Numbered from the stretch's first letter, positions 41,601 to 54,861 are shown. The stretch: DNA of 64,000 nucleotides from Aphrocallistes beatrix (GCA_963281255.1 OY725488.1:248001-312000), one strand, 5' to 3'. The notes: generated by a model not told the origin, from the letters alone. Translations and numbers: made by a program.

Positions 41601-44600
41601 TGAATAGACTGTACTGGAATTTCGTTGTTAAAACGCTTTACCAAATTCATCTGAACCCTACAATTTGTGAACAATTCCATTCCTAATTCTTCCGTATATC
41701 GTACTTGAATGGAGTTCATTACTCATTGCAACTAAAATAAATTCTCATGAATTTATTTCCTAGGAAATACTGTTTTAGTTATATTAATATTATTTGTATT
41801 TTGCAATATATGTAATGATATATATACAGAGACTGAACAACACCAGTAACCATGTGTTCTCGTCAGTAATGTATAATAGGTCAGCTGATTATTGTGTAAC
41901 AATAGCCATACAATTCGTTGAGTTGTATTTGTATTCACATATCAACATTCAAGGAATCTAAATGTCAAATTAGTATTAATAATAGTTTTGTTCAAATGTT
42001 TGATATTTCTGTTGCAGTGTATTAGAGAACTGCAACATTTCGGGTAAAATGTAAGAATTATTGTTAAAAAAAATAAATGGAGATTTTTTTAAATAATTGC
42101 TAGGAATTTAGGTTGTGGCATAGTATTTAGCAAAATTCCATACAACCACATAGGTTAAGGAAGTATTTTACAACATTACCACACTTGTTGAAAAATTAAT
42201 GTATAATGAGTTGGGAGAGGTTATAATGACGTTGGTTTTAATTAATTGTCACGAATTTTTGTCATGCTCAGTTTTTCTTCAATTACAAATTTCATTCAGA
42301 TCACAATATAAATAAATATTCGCTGAGACAGATCACACTGTTTCATATGAATGATATCGCGCTATTAGTGGAAGTACAACTCGCTTTACTTTAATTTTAA
42401 TCTAATTACAACAAATTCCTCATTCCATTTAATGGATTTTGTTCTGTTTGATTAGAGAGATGCAGTTGCAATGAAAACGAGTACTCCAGCTCAATCCAAG
42501 GAAACTTTGAACTCAAAAAGTCAACCAAATTCGATGACAAGTACGGATTTAGTTAGGAAATCTTCAGCTCCCCTGACTCTCAAAAAGCAACCAACAAAAG
42601 TCTTAGATAGGAAGCTGTCGGTAAATTTATAATGATCCAACTAGAATACTATTTCTAATTAATGCAAATATTGAAATGCAAAGTCGAACTACGAAATGTT
42701 TTTAAATTTCTACTTTGATCTTGAAAACGAAGAAAGTAAATTTTAATTAAAACTCCTATCTACGGTTGAAATCTGCAGAGAGGACATATAAACTTTATTT
42801 GTACTATAGAATTATCGTGTAACTGTAATCCTATTTATTAACCAGTAAACTTAATTTACTGAGAATCGAGTGGATGGAAACGCAAAGCATTACCGTTAGA
42901 TCTATTTATTAAGCATATAGAGCAAGTACATCGATAATCTTTCCATGAAGCTTGATACTTGATCTATCTGCCGCCTCCGTTCCACCAACTAAGTTATATC
43001 CTATCAAAACGCAATATGGATTACTCTGTAATAGTTGCATCTCCTTTGTTGAAGCAATATGTTTTAATTATAATTAATCAAACTACAATTAGTAGATCCA
43101 ATAAATTCTAGGGTGGCAGTTACACAATGAGCTCCAGATCCAATCCCTCTCGGAAGACCTCTAGACCTAGTGCCACCTCTAATCCTACTACAACTGTACC
43201 CCGGAGTGCAGGTGCAAGGGGACCCTCTAGGCCAACTGGAACATCCTCAAGAGTTCCCACATCCTCTGCACCCAAGTACACTGAAATAACGCGAGGTAGG
43301 TTTAAAGTGAATGGGCTACGTGATGATTCACAGATGAGATATAAGCCTACCTTTTTCTTCACTCTGCTACAGGTACTTCTGGTGTCAACACGAGCGCGAA
43401 AAAGCCAAGAAGCACCGATTTGTCTAAGGGGCCTACTTTTTCTAAGAGTAGATCAGCGTCTACCGTTGGAGCAATCTATGCGAGACCTTCGAGCAGGAAT
43501 AATACGGGATCGAGTGACAGGTGTTTATTATTTGCATATTTATAAATTAAAATATACACGACAAGTAGAATCAGCCCCCTGACAGTAGAATGACCATGGA
43601 TACGGTTGAAGCCGATTGAATTAGACATGAATAGCCTAGAATCGTTAACCATGCCGCGCCGAACAGACCTTAAGAGCGTATTAACATGATGTCAATGTAC
43701 GCATATCCGTTGACAAAATCCCGATGACCATCTTGTAGGGAGTATCTACTTAGCCTAAACGCCTATCATCTGAGTCCTGTCCTGGATAAAACAGCATCTT
43801 CCATAGCATACTCCTGCTTTAGTCAATGTGTGCTGATCCCTCGAGGGGAGACGAATGATCTCTAGTCAATTCATAGAATTTTTGCCTGGTGGTAGTATGT
43901 AAAATATGTTAGAAAGTTCAAGTAACCAAAAACGGAGTAAAGTGATCTGATAAAACCCCCGAAAAATATATCAACAATTTTGTATTCCTAACTAAATAGT
44001 TCTATTCTACGAGTATGCTAATCTTGCTAGTGAAAATAAGAAGTAACTTATTATTGCTTCCACACACCGCTGACTCCTACACATGGAAGCTAGCTATTTC
44101 ACGTAGTTATATCATGTGGTCATATTTGCATTTCATTTGGTGGGTAGTGTGATTTGATTTAGTAATTTTATCTTTTCCAGTTCTTCAATCAGTTCTGACG
44201 AAACCATACGTCTTAATATAAGATTCACACTTCTTTCATTCATAGGACGACTCTCCATGCAACTCCACGTTCGAGAACACCAACGCTTTCTCCTGGTTTC
44301 CAAAGCCTTTCAGACAGAAAGACTACTGTCCATCCTACCTCTAGCGCCTCTAGAAAGACTCCTAGTCTGAGTGGGGCGTCTCCTTCATCTAACAGCCTCA
44401 GAAGTCCATCTTCTCAATTGAGTACGCCCAGTAGATCTCAGTCAAGCAACAAATCAACCTCTCCCACTAAACCATCTAACAACAACCCTTCTTCACCTGG
44501 TATGTACAATTTATTAAACGTACAATTCCATTTTTAGTCATTAATAATAATTAGATACGTTTCCAATCCTCGACTGTTCTAATGTTTGATTCGAATAGAT

Positions 44601-47600
44601 TAATATAGCATTGGAGCCCCGAACCGCCTTACATTAATTAAAACCATTAAATATGTAAACATAAAGCCCATATCAGATTCTTAAAATCAAACAATCATTA
44701 TTTAGTTTTCAAATATTAGTTACATTAGCTTTTAGAGAGTTAATCTAGTATACATAATGTAGCTACAATGTAAAACTAAAGCACTACTATAGATTAGGAT
44801 GATTTTACTCAATAAGACGGGCGAGTAAGGAAAGTTAGGATTGTTTTATGCTCTTCAAGTTCGTGGTTATGTTGGCTAGATCCATTGCGAGGGTATTTCT
44901 CTCGCTCTGAACTGCCAATATACGTTTCCGGATATACTCAATTTCGTTTTCCAGGTCGTTTATTCGGTTAGATCTCTTCTTCTTTCCTTTAATCATGCGC
45001 CTGGGCCCCGATTGCACGTTTCGCCTCACAGGATTTCGCCTCTTCTTTGAGATTTTAGTCCGAATTTCATGTTTGCGTAAGTAGACAAGCAGTTTGTAGA
45101 CATTCTCACTTCTCATCCACTCTGGATTTGCTTCAATCTAGATAGAAATCTTGTGTTTTAATAAATTAACTTTAAACCCATGGTCTTTCGATGCAACAGA
45201 GATGGAAATTATCTTAAAAATAATTAATTATTTTACAAGGAACTTACATGACTCTTCATGAGCAAGGCTGTTATCAAAAGCATTTCAATTACCAGTTGCT
45301 ATACTGTGCTTTTTAACATTTCATCTGTATTTATGCTTGTGGATTCACGCGTTGCCAGCTCAATGGGATTTAGTCATCATCCTCTATTGAAATTTCTTTC
45401 CATGGATCATTGAATGTAGAATCAAGCCCGACAATACCTGCTATCTCCTCTTTATTTGTGATTCCACTCCATAGCCAAATATGTTTTCACAATTAAGATA
45501 GCATCAGTCAGCTTGATATCGTGATATTGATTCTCAAACGAATCATCATTAATAACTTCAGTATTACTTGCTAAAGGATGACTATAGCTTTTGCATTAAT
45601 CGCATCAGCATCTCTTTCTGGTGATTTGAACTTGAATCCAAATCCTAATTCATTCGCTGATGACATTATTAATAGTACCGACTATAGGAAACCCTATAGT
45701 TACTAATGAAACTATTCCTAGAGTAAATACCGTTTTTTAACAGAATGCCAGTAATCTCGGATAGAATCCTTTACAAGTGCACATGGGTTTCTAAATCCTT
45801 AGAAAATCATCATACAGCACAATTCAATAGCATTTACTTTCTGTTCCCTAAGGGCGATTGGGTAGATCATCCTCTACAACAGCAGCTCCCGCTAGAAGAA
45901 TCCAATCAAGTAAGAACATTAGAAACCTCAGAATGATCAAATTAGCTTGCCTGATGTGATATTCTTTGTTATTCAGGTACTGCTACCTCGAACAGACAAA
46001 CGAGTCCTCTTGCAACCAAAACTACTCCAAGGACACAGGCATCTGCTAAATCACAGTATGCCACATCGCCTAGCACATCCCCTGCTAGGTCGGAGAATGC
46101 AGCACAATCTACATCCCAACCCAGGACTACATTAGCGACACAATCTACATCCCAACCCAGGACTACATTAGCGACACAATCTACATCCCAACCCAGGACT
46201 ACATTAGCGACACAATCTACATCCCAACCCAGGACTACATTAGCGACACAATCTACATCCCAACCCAGGACTACATTAGCGACACAATCTACATCCCAAC
46301 CCAGGACTACATTAGCGACACAATCTACATCCCAACCCAGGACTACATTAGCGACACAATCTACATCCCAACCTAGGACTACATTAGCGACACAATCTAC
46401 ATCCCAACCCAGGACTACATTAGCGACACAATCTACCGCCACGAGGAGTTCAAACCAGACACCTAAATACTCAACTCTTCCTTACACGTCACTGGCACGC
46501 TCTAAATCTCTCACCGCCTCTGCTCCTCAGTCAAAACCTACTGTCAAATCTCAACCTCAGGCAACTCAGAAGACTTCACCTGCAAAGAAACAGAGTTCTT
46601 CCGGTGGACAACCTTTCAAGAGAACTCCCATTGCTCCGAAGCAGCCTGATCCTACCCCTCAGGCCCTGGTCCCTGCTATCTCCGTTACTGGCGGTGGTGA
46701 TAAAGACATTTTTGACATCCCGTTATTTGTACCATCAAGGTAGTTATACTATAATAATTATATAGGAAGATACACTATAATAATTATATAGGAAGATACA
46801 CTATAATAATTATATAGGAAGATACACTATAATAATTATATAGGAAGATACACTATAATAATTATATAGGAAGATACACTATAATAATTATATAGGAAGA
46901 TATTGGTAAACATTTGTTAATGTAATTATTTAGGCCAGAAGGAACTAATCACAAGATTCAAGTCAGAGACGGACGCAATGTTAAAAGACCGAATAGAATC
47001 TTGATGCAGCAAAATGCTTCAGAGAATTATCTTGAAACCTTACCTTTCAAGGTACTTATTAAGATTGATTGCAGATCCCGCAAATTAGGGTTTATCGGGT
47101 TTAATCACTTTTTTAGAGTTCCCTTTCTGTGCCAAGTTCCCCAGCTCTGGGACGATCGACACCAGATTTCTCAGGTAATATTCCTTATACGTAGGATCAC
47201 GGTGTAGGGGTCAAAATTGAAATTTATTTTTAAAACCCATTTTCGGACGGGATTGAGGTTGAAATTTGTAGTTTTGTACAAAAAACTCTAAAGTGTGCTT
47301 GGCGGCTTTATCTACACAGCTACAAATTTAAACCTCAATCCTGTCCAAAAGTGGGCTTTTTTAACAAATTTCAATTTTAACCCCTACACCGTGATTTAAC
47401 CCTTTATGAATGTCATATTTGCTAAATAATTGAAAAATCTTATTCTTGGAAACGGATTGCAATTTAATGTGTGTCTCGTTATAAATTCACGAAAGTCTGT
47501 TTGGACAAAGAGTGAGCCATCAGTAGAAGACGTATATTACAATTTCAATACATGTGGAGTTTCTGAAAAACTATTTTAAAGCCTTGCTCAAATCTGAAAT

Positions 47601-50600
47601 ATGCAGTTATTGTATCAAGTACAAACCATATCGAGAGTTAGTAACAGACATTACTTGGATTTTCTTCCCGTGCTATACATTGGTTTCTCTAAGTGAAGCA
47701 ATTCCAGCGCACTGCCTTTTCCTCGAGCTTAGAGCCACAAAATCCTAACATTATTCACATGCAAACCTTCCTATTATGATCGTATGCATTGTCTTTCCAA
47801 AGTTTTTATTTAACAACAATGAATGAATTATCACCTCATGATTTGGGATTGCTAAATATCCGAGTGAGAGTGTCCTTATCTCGCACCTGCTGCAATGAAT
47901 CAGATTGTCTAATCAAACTTCTTTTTTAAAATAAATTCACATGATTTCAAATTATTCAAATGAACCCCTATTTTTGCCCTGCAATAGCACGGCACCGAGC
48001 TATGTTTTGCTATTTAATAACATCTAACGATTCATGTCCGAGATAAAATGTCAGTTTTTAATAACTTATTCAATATTCGATTTATATTTAAAGATGGAGA
48101 AGATCCAAGAAACGCTAAACTGGACGTTAAAAGTTTCAAATTTCTCCTGAAATCGCGTGAGAAGGATTCGCTACTGTTAGGTGCTGCCGAGCGTTCTCCT
48201 ATTTATACTTCTCACGAGCACGTTCTCATCAAAGTTAAAGGTAAGTTCTCAGCCTTGCGGCCCGGCCCCTCAATGGGTTGTTCCTTTCGTAAATATCTCA
48301 ACATCTAATTTTATAGGGAAAAGGCAAGTCCATGCACGTATCACTGAACCCAAAGTAACGTCAATCAATAAGGGAAATGCGTATATTTACATTTCATTGC
48401 AAGAACTGTGGCTCTGGGTAGGTCCTGACGCCAATCCAGCTGAAGTTTCCAAGGTAACATGAGAGATAATATATTTATTAATTCAATTATTGAGTATTAT
48501 TTTGCAACTTGAATTTCTTGAATTTCGTTTCTAGGCGAGAAGTTTAGCAAATAAAATCTTCAAACAAAAGGAGTTGGGCTGTAAAGCTATTTTCCTGTCA
48601 GAAATCGATTATCGAGAACAGACTTTTAATACAACTCGTACGAGTGTGCTTTTCAATGCTTTACAAGGACGAGAGAAAGATATCGAAGGTAATAATATTT
48701 AATATGGAGTGTACAAAAACAGAATGGCATACTATTACTAGAAAAATATGCAGTGAAGTTCTTTAGTTTTAAATTAAATTCCATTTTGTAGCGAGCTCAA
48801 ATGAGGACTCTGATGAAATTTACGAAAAAGGAATGGCTCTGGCAGCCAAAGCGTACGAGGTCTTGCGTACAGAAAATGGAGATTACATTGCCTCAGTAAT
48901 TCATGAAGATAAATACATCAGTGTAAAAACAACTCTCTTCAAAACGGAAAAGGTTCGAATTGAGTTATAAAGTGGTTTTGGATAATTCTTTTGTTTTACA
49001 AGAATGATCCAACCACCAAACTTCTCAATCTCTAAAAGCTAATTGTTTAATCTAGCGTAGGAGATTCAACCTCCACTCCGTTATTGAATAAACCACATCA
49101 ATTCTTTGAACTTTATGCTCGTCCTAGCTACCCGCCAAATTCGTAAACTTGAAAGCTTAGAATCCCACAAGACACATTTAATAATTACGATTGTATCAAT
49201 TAATTTATGAATTCACATCATATTTTAGGTGCTTATTTTTGACTTTGGTACAGAAGTGTACCTCTGGGTTGGAAAGCAATCTGCTTCAGACCCTCAGTTG
49301 AGGAAGCAAGGAGAAAAGCTCGCCAAAGAGATATTCGACAACTGTTATAATGAACCGACCTTCGATCCAAATTTAATCCTAACCAAAACCAACAATGGCA
49401 CTGACACATTGAAATTGTTCGTAGCTTCCACCTCTCTTATGACCAACCGAGCGACTGGACAGAAAGAAAAGACCCTTGAAGGGAGGGCTATAGGGACATC
49501 TGAAAAACTCTCAACTTCGCCAAAGAGAACCTCAGGAGTCACTCCCAAGTCTGTCAACACTTCCCCAGTGAGTACAATTTCTAATCGGAAATCAGGACTA
49601 AAATATACTTCAACTATTTCACCTTTACATGTTTAGGCCAGAAATGCTTCAGCCAACCGCTCCAAGGTCCCGTCTACCCTAGTGTCTACAGCCAACCCCC
49701 CTCGAACTGTAGCTACCACCACTTCCCGAAGAGTGCAGACATCCCGGCCGTCTAGCACTCCGCCCAAAAAGTCGCAAGAAAGACGGCAAGTAGTTCCCTC
49801 CTCACAGCCAACCACTCTCTCTCGAGTCAGGTCTGGTGTCAGCAAACGTCCTTCAAACGCAGACATTCTACGGTAATGGCTGCACTATCATAATTATACT
49901 AGGGAAGGGATCTTATTACCGTTTATGTGTGTTACTTACAGACCTCGATCACAAGAAGGCAACAGAGAGGATATGCTGGCACCAGAGCATAAACAGCCAG
50001 TGCACACTAACCAATCCAGGCCCCCTTACAGCGTCCTGGCTAGGATGAACGAAGGAGCTGAGACAGTTCTTTTCGGAGACAAGTTTTCTGACTGGAAGGG
50101 AGCTCTTGGTTTGATCAGCACGAAGCCAGCGGAAATCGGGAAGAAGAACACAGTTGTAAGTGACTATTGTTTTATTCTATTACCTAATCTTGATGAATGA
50201 ACATCTAATCTAGGCCGCTTATGTCGAACTGAAACCTTGTGACACTTTGGAAATGTTGAAAGAACGAAAAGTCCCAACTTCGATCGTTGATGGTAAGTGT
50301 CGTAGTTCTTGAATCGCCATATGCGCAATTATGATTCATTCCTATCTGTACTTCTGTAGCTGTCGTGAAGAGACTGCAAGCCAACAATGTTAGAACAGTT
50401 AGTCTGAGGAAATGGCTGGTGAAGGATTACAACAATGAATTCAAGCACTACGAGCGAGACAGAGAAGAATTTTCAATATTCTACTCAAAAGAATGCTACG
50501 TATTCAAGTGGGTCTACGAACATGCATCTGATTTTCCATCTAGAAATAACAGTATGTTCGTTGTTCAGCACTCGACTTATGACGCTTTAAATTGGTGTGT

Positions 50601-52674
50601 TTTCCTTGCTTTCTATTCCTAGATCTGAGGAATAAAGAGCGCGGGATGATATTCTTCTGGCAAGGCGACGCCTGTTCTATCAATGCTAAAGGTGCAGTGG
50701 CTGCTGTTAGCATTGAGATCGACGAGAATGGAGATCTCCATAAGGTTTTAATATTAGTTAATTTACTATTGCATCGTTTGGACGAATTACTTGAATGAAC
50801 ACTTATTGTAGGAAAGACTTCCACAAGGAAAAGAGGATGCTCTATTTTTACAGCTATTCAACGGAGAAATGACTGTATTTTGTGGAAAGTAAGTTGCTTT
50901 TCCCTCGCACATGGTTGGTAGCATGAATCCATTCTATTCAAATTCTCTTTCCTCTAGACTGGATGATAATCACGAGCATGGTAACTCCATCAATGAGCTC
51001 GTTAAATACTGAATACGATTTGAACTTCGAATAATATTGTATAATTGTGCTTTTCTAACGTAGATAAGCTATTTTTCGTGAGAGGTTGCCATCCATCAGA
51101 AGCATGTGCCATTGAAATCTCTCAAGACAGGTGTGTATCTACAATAATCTATAGCTATATCTAATTATCTTGAAAAAAAATTATATTTATTTTAGCGAAA
51201 TCCTTCTGAATCAACTGGGTTGCTATATCTATTGTTGTGAAGAAGAGCAGACTCTTTACGCTTGGAAAGGTTCAAAAGCTCCAAACTCGCAGAAATCTTG
51301 CCTGGAGGTGACAGTGGATGCAATGGCTCTGAGGTACATGGTAGCTTGCGTTTATATTCTACTGCATATTTCCTTATTTACTTGTAGTATGCAGTTTTAA
51401 TATTACTCTTTTCTGTAGGAGGAACTTTAACATTGTCTATCTGGATGAAGGAAATGAACCTGGTGTCCTAAAAAGTCTGATTACGACCTCAACTTCAATC
51501 GCCCAGTCACAAAGTATGTCTTGAATCAAAACACTAACAAACAAACAAACTTTATTTTCCAAAGTTATCTATTATGTAAATATTTCATTTAGCACCGAAA
51601 GGTTTCGAATACACGCCACACCTCTTCGAGCTTAGTGGAGCTTCCGGGCAATTTATATTTCACCAATACATTCCCCAGATCTACACCAAGGATACAAACT
51701 CACTCATATTTTTACAGCTCGACTTGTATTCAGCTCAGCAACCAAGTAAACTTTTATAAAAAAGCTACATCCTATATTAATTAATATCGAAATAATATTT
51801 GATGTGCGTTCTTCTTATAGGCATATTCATGTTGGATGCGTATTACGAAGTTTACGTTTGGTTCGGCTGGTGGCCCAGTAAGACACACAATTCCAGAAGC
51901 CATGTGGTCTCAGAATCTCTCACGAACACAGGTGTCTCTGATACCAGGTGGCAAAGCGACAAAAAGTTAGCAATCCAGACTGCTCTCAACTATGTCAAAG
52001 GTTGTTAAAACTTTGCTAGCTCTAAAATCTCGTTTCAACATATCATAATGCCTTCTTATAGATGCAGGCAGAACGAATTGTCAAGTATTTGTCACATTTG
52101 CAGGATCTGAACCTGAATCTTTCCAGCGACTATTTCCTTTTTGGAACATTAAGAAAGACCTGATTGGTGTGTGTCAAAATGATAACCCATTTCATCCGCA
52201 AGGAAAGATAATGGCTGAGGACCTTTTAGCTACTTATACAAGGTGAGTCATATTTTCTATCACCTCAGTAAATTCAATATTATAATCGCATTAATTCTCT
52301 TCTCAGAACTCGATACACTTATGCTGAGCTGACAAAGAGACCTCTTCCAGAAGGAGTCGATCCTGCCAGGTTAGAGATGTATCTTTCTGACAAAGAATTC
52401 GAGGTGAGCTACAGTAGCATTATACTCTTCGATTCGCTTGTCTTTTCTTATAGTTTTGCTTGACGTAATTTAAAATGAGAATTCAATGAGCTTTCCATTA
52501 TATATTATGTATCACTAAAATTTACACACTTTATAATGCCATTTGGATTTTAAAAGATGTGTATTGATGTAATATGTGCTTTGATAGAGTATTTTCAACA
52601 TGGAAAGAACTGAATTTGCAAAACTCGTACTTTGGAAACAGAAAAATCTCAGAGAGCAACACAAACTTTATTGA
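38676..52674 (+). CDS. SVIL-like: supervillin-like actin-binding protein (gelsolin repeats and villin headpiece)
   Basis: About 31 small exons, all phase-compatible, encode about 1775 residues. Predicted: 38676-38900, 39148-39414, 40999-41217, 41407-41454, 42456-42620, 43112-43295, 43373-43520, 44246-44499, 45977-46739, 46934-47051, 47117-47174, 48094-48240, 48317-48453, 48535-48688, 48792-48952, 49229-49567, 49637-49872, 49942-50155, 50214-50292, 50360-50551, 50623-50744, 50812-50888, 50958-50980, 51064-51130, 51196-51333, 51419-51513, 51593-51745, 51821-52000, 52062-52242, 52307-52403, 52588-52674. Residues 1-815 are Ser/Thr/Pro-rich and disordered with a 12-residue tandem repeat. Gelsolin-like domains follow ([34 protein letters not shown]), with a disordered insert at 49460-49990, then a villin headpiece ([36 protein letters not shown]). 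Supervillin links membrane, F-actin and myosin II. The headpiece lacks the usual C-terminal LLF; it ends HKLY. Confidence 0.85.
44835..45666 (-). pseudogene. decayed minus-strand coding remnant nested in a supervillin intron
   Basis: Read on the minus strand from an ATG at 45666, protein-like sequence continues through at least three frame changes and one in-frame TAG. It starts as [19 protein letters not shown], goes on in another frame with [20 protein letters not shown], then [20 protein letters not shown], then [20 protein letters not shown] and a TAG (about 45301). It ends in an intact 93-codon frame (44835-45116) that is basic, then coiled-coil ([20 protein letters not shown]), somewhat bZIP-like. 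The [22 protein letters not shown] stretch loosely recalls the C-terminus of pogo/Tigger-type transposases; that is only a guess. A GTAAGT donor at 45246-45241 and an acceptor before 45137 could splice the last two parts. The alternative is a functional nested gene with short unrecognised introns. Confidence 0.45.
46105..46428 (+). repeat. coding minisatellite: nine 36-bp units
   Basis: Nine head-to-tail copies of a 36-bp unit encode [12 protein letters not shown] within the disordered N-terminal region of the supervillin-like protein. The copies are identical except for one C-to-T (acctagg) in the eighth. Such homogeneity indicates very recent expansion or ongoing gene conversion, and copy number is probably polymorphic. 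On the opposite strand it also makes a spurious open frame. Confidence 0.95.
46747..46903. repeat. intronic minisatellite: six 26-bp units
   Basis: Six tandem copies of a 26-bp AT-rich unit (actataataattatataggaagatac) lie at the start of the intron after exon 45977-46739, a few bases from the donor. The copies are essentially identical. It begins only about 320 bp after the coding 36-bp array but is unrelated in sequence. Confidence 0.92.
47196..47395. mobile_element. 200-bp MITE with 30-bp terminal inverted repeats
   Basis: Left end atcacggtgtaggggtcaaa and onward (47196-47225) is the reverse complement of 47366-47395 with a single mismatch. Further in, the arms stay related (acccattttcgg.. 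/ ..aaaagtgggc; ggattgaggtt.. / ..aacctcaatcc), so the whole element folds into a long imperfect hairpin. It lies in an intron of the supervillin-like gene. No coding sequence is present. Confidence 0.85.
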
Positions 52675-53367
52675 TTCATGAAACACTTTAATCCTTCGGA
52701 ATTTTCAAACCGGTTTTATTCCATCTCGCAGAGATTTTCATTTTAATCTTGTTCTGCTACTAATGGCTCTTAGAGTGAGCCATTCATTTATTAGTTTTAT
52801 TATTTGTATGATAGAGTTTATATAATGTGATTTACAATTCTTGCACTGGATTTTAATTATTCACAACACAAACACACTGCAAAGTTTTATTGTAATTTTG
52901 TTATTATTTGATTATGATATTAAATTTTCTTGATTCAAGTTTGAAATACTTATTATAAATTCGTGGGATCTCAAATGCTTCAAATGTATCCCTAATACAA
53001 CTGGCAGTGGCGTCGTGCTCTATGGGCATGCCCCCCCCAGATATTTCTGGGCCCCTCCCCTCTCCAGAAAATTATATTATCATTTGCCCCCCAAATTTTA
53101 GAACCAAACGACGCCACTGGCAACCGGATAGTCTGATATATAACTTGATACAAAAAGTAATTATATTAATTGATTATGTGATAGATCATTGGAGTATACG
53201 TAGAAGGTCTTATGACTCACTGGCGTAGTCATGGGATGTTCTTAAAATGTGTTAGGTTCTTCAAGTTTCAAATGAATAAATTGAACTTTCAGCATAAATT
53301 AGTAAAGTAACAAATTGTGAATAGTGATTATATTTTGGTATTCAAAGCACACATAGACTAAAATCCA
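52675..53367. other. intergenic region between supervillin-like and ALDH genes
   Basis: AT-rich spacer carrying the 115-bp inverted-repeat element at 53005-53119 described separately. The last 100 bp before 53368 are the likely 5'UTR/promoter of the dehydrogenase. Confidence 0.5.
53005..53119. mobile_element. 115-bp MITE-like element with 12-bp terminal inverted repeats
   Basis: cagtggcgtcgt at 53005-53016 and its perfect complement acgacgccactg at 53108-53119 bound a C-rich, T-rich interior with runs of eight C (53031-53038) and six C (about 53087). The CAGTGGCG end is typical of small non-autonomous DNA transposons. A target-site duplication could not be decided. Confidence 0.7.
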
Positions 53368-54861
53368 ATGGAAATAACAATACCAGGCTCGAAAGAAAAG
53401 CTACAAATCAAATACACCCAGATATTCATCAACAATGAGTTTGTTCCATCAGTGAGTGGTAAAAGGTTCCCAACGATCAACCCTACCACAGGACAGAAAA
53501 TATGTGACATCGAGGAAGGTGACAAAGCGGATGTTGACAAGGCTGTGATTGCAGCTAGGAAAGCCTTCACCCTCGGAAGCCCTTGGCGCCGCATGGATGC
53601 ATCAGCCCGCGGAAAGCTAGTTTCTAAGCTGGCGAGACTGTTAGAGAGGGACAGAGAGCACATTGCGAAACTCGAGACTCTCGACAACGGGAAACCTTAT
53701 AATGACGCGTATAACATCGACTTGTCTCTTGTGATAAAATGCTTCGACTACTATGCTGGGTGGGCGGACAAGATCCAAGGAAAGACGATCCCAATCGATG
53801 GCAGCTTCTTCACCTACACTCGGCACGAACCAATTGGTGTTGTAGGACAGATCATCCCATGGAACTTCCCTCTACTCATGGCAGCATGGAAGCTGGCTCC
53901 AGCCCTAACAACCGGCAACGTCGTCGTTCTAAAACTCGCCGAGCAGACTCCTCTCTCAGGTCTCTACCTGGCCTCACTGGTCAGAGAGGCTGGCTTCCCT
54001 CCAGGCGTGGTTAACATCATACCAGGATACGGTCCGACAGCTGGAGCAGCGATAGCAGAACATCTCGATGTGGATAAAGTGGCATTCACAGGTTCCACCG
54101 AGGTAGGACATCTGGTCATGCAGGCAGCTGGGAGAACCAACCTGAAGAACGTGACCTTAGAACTAGGCGGGAAGAGTCCGAACATTATACTGAAAGACGC
54201 AGATGTTGACAACGCGGTTGAGGCAAGTAACTTCGCTCTTTTCTTCAACCAGGGACAGTGCTGCTGTGCAGGGTCTAGAACTTTTGTTCAAGAAGATATT
54301 TACGAAGAGTTTGTGAGAAAGTCAGTCGAGAGGGCCAAGAAAACCGAAGTTGGAGATCCATTTTGCGCTGGGACTAAGCAGGGCCCTCAAGTGGACAAGG
54401 AGCAGTTTGATAAAATCATAACCCTTATCGAGAGCGGACTGAAAGAGGGTGCTAAGTTAGAGTGTGGGGGCAAAAGGCATGGAGACAAGGGATATTTCAT
54501 AGAACCAACTATATTCTCCAATGTACAGGATGATATGAGGATTGCCAAAGAGGAGATCTTCGGTCCGGTGATGCAAATAATGAAGTTCTCAACTTTAGAT
54601 GAAGTAATTGAGCGGGGAAACGCCACACAGTACGGCCTGGCAGCTGCCGTCTTCACGAATAACCTAGAAAACGCATTCTATCTCACCCACTCTCTGAGGG
54701 CGGGGACCGTCTGGGTGAATTGCTACGATGTGCTAGAGTCGCAAGCTCCCTTCGGGGGCTTCAAGATGTCCGGGAGTGGCCGCGAATTGGGAGAGTACGG
54801 TCTGCAGCAGTATTCGGAAGTGAAGACTGTCACTATCAAGGTCCCACAGAAAAACTCTTAA
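53368..54861 (+). CDS. ALDH1/2-like: aldehyde dehydrogenase, ALDH1/ALDH2 type
   Basis: An intronless 497-residue NAD(P)-dependent aldehyde dehydrogenase oxidising aldehydes (acetaldehyde, retinal and similar) to acids. The Rossmann turn FTGSTEVG, the general-base Glu in [10 protein letters not shown] and the catalytic Cys in [20 protein letters not shown] are all present and spaced as in ALDH1/2. The C-terminal [11 protein letters not shown] and [20 protein letters not shown] motifs are complete. No mitochondrial presequence precedes the conserved N-terminus ([16 protein letters not shown]), so a cytosolic ALDH1-like location is favoured. Length matches the family (about 500). Codon use is richer in G and C than the spacers, as in other intronless enzymes here. 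Confidence 0.95.
   Translation: MEITIPGSKEKLQIKYTQIFINNEFVPSVSGKRFPTINPTTGQKICDIEEGDKADVDKAVIAARKAFTLGSPWRRMDASARGKLVSKLARLLERDREHIAKLETLDNGKPYNDAYNIDLSLVIKCFDYYAGWADKIQGKTIPIDGSFFTYTRHEPIGVVGQIIPWNFPLLMAAWKLAPALTTGNVVVLKLAEQTPLSGLYLASLVREAGFPPGVVNIIPGYGPTAGAAIAEHLDVDKVAFTGSTEVGHLVMQAAGRTNLKNVTLELGGKSPNIILKDADVDNAVEASNFALFFNQGQCCCAGSRTFVQEDIYEEFVRKSVERAKKTEVGDPFCAGTKQGPQVDKEQFDKIITLIESGLKEGAKLECGGKRHGDKGYFIEPTIFSNVQDDMRIAKEEIFGPVMQIMKFSTLDEVIERGNATQYGLAAAVFTNNLENAFYLTHSLRAGTVWVNCYDVLESQAPFGGFKMSGSGRELGEYGLQQYSEVKTVTIKVPQKNS

Noticed and set aside
45969..46442. 157-codon minus-strand frame with repeated [12 protein letters not shown] units
   Set aside because: It is the antisense of the 36-bp coding minisatellite; periodicity of the repeat makes all frames open.
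49836..50048. Short frames across the insert of the supervillin-like gene
   Set aside because: They run through predicted introns; spliced phases at 49872 and 49942 give a consistent alternative.
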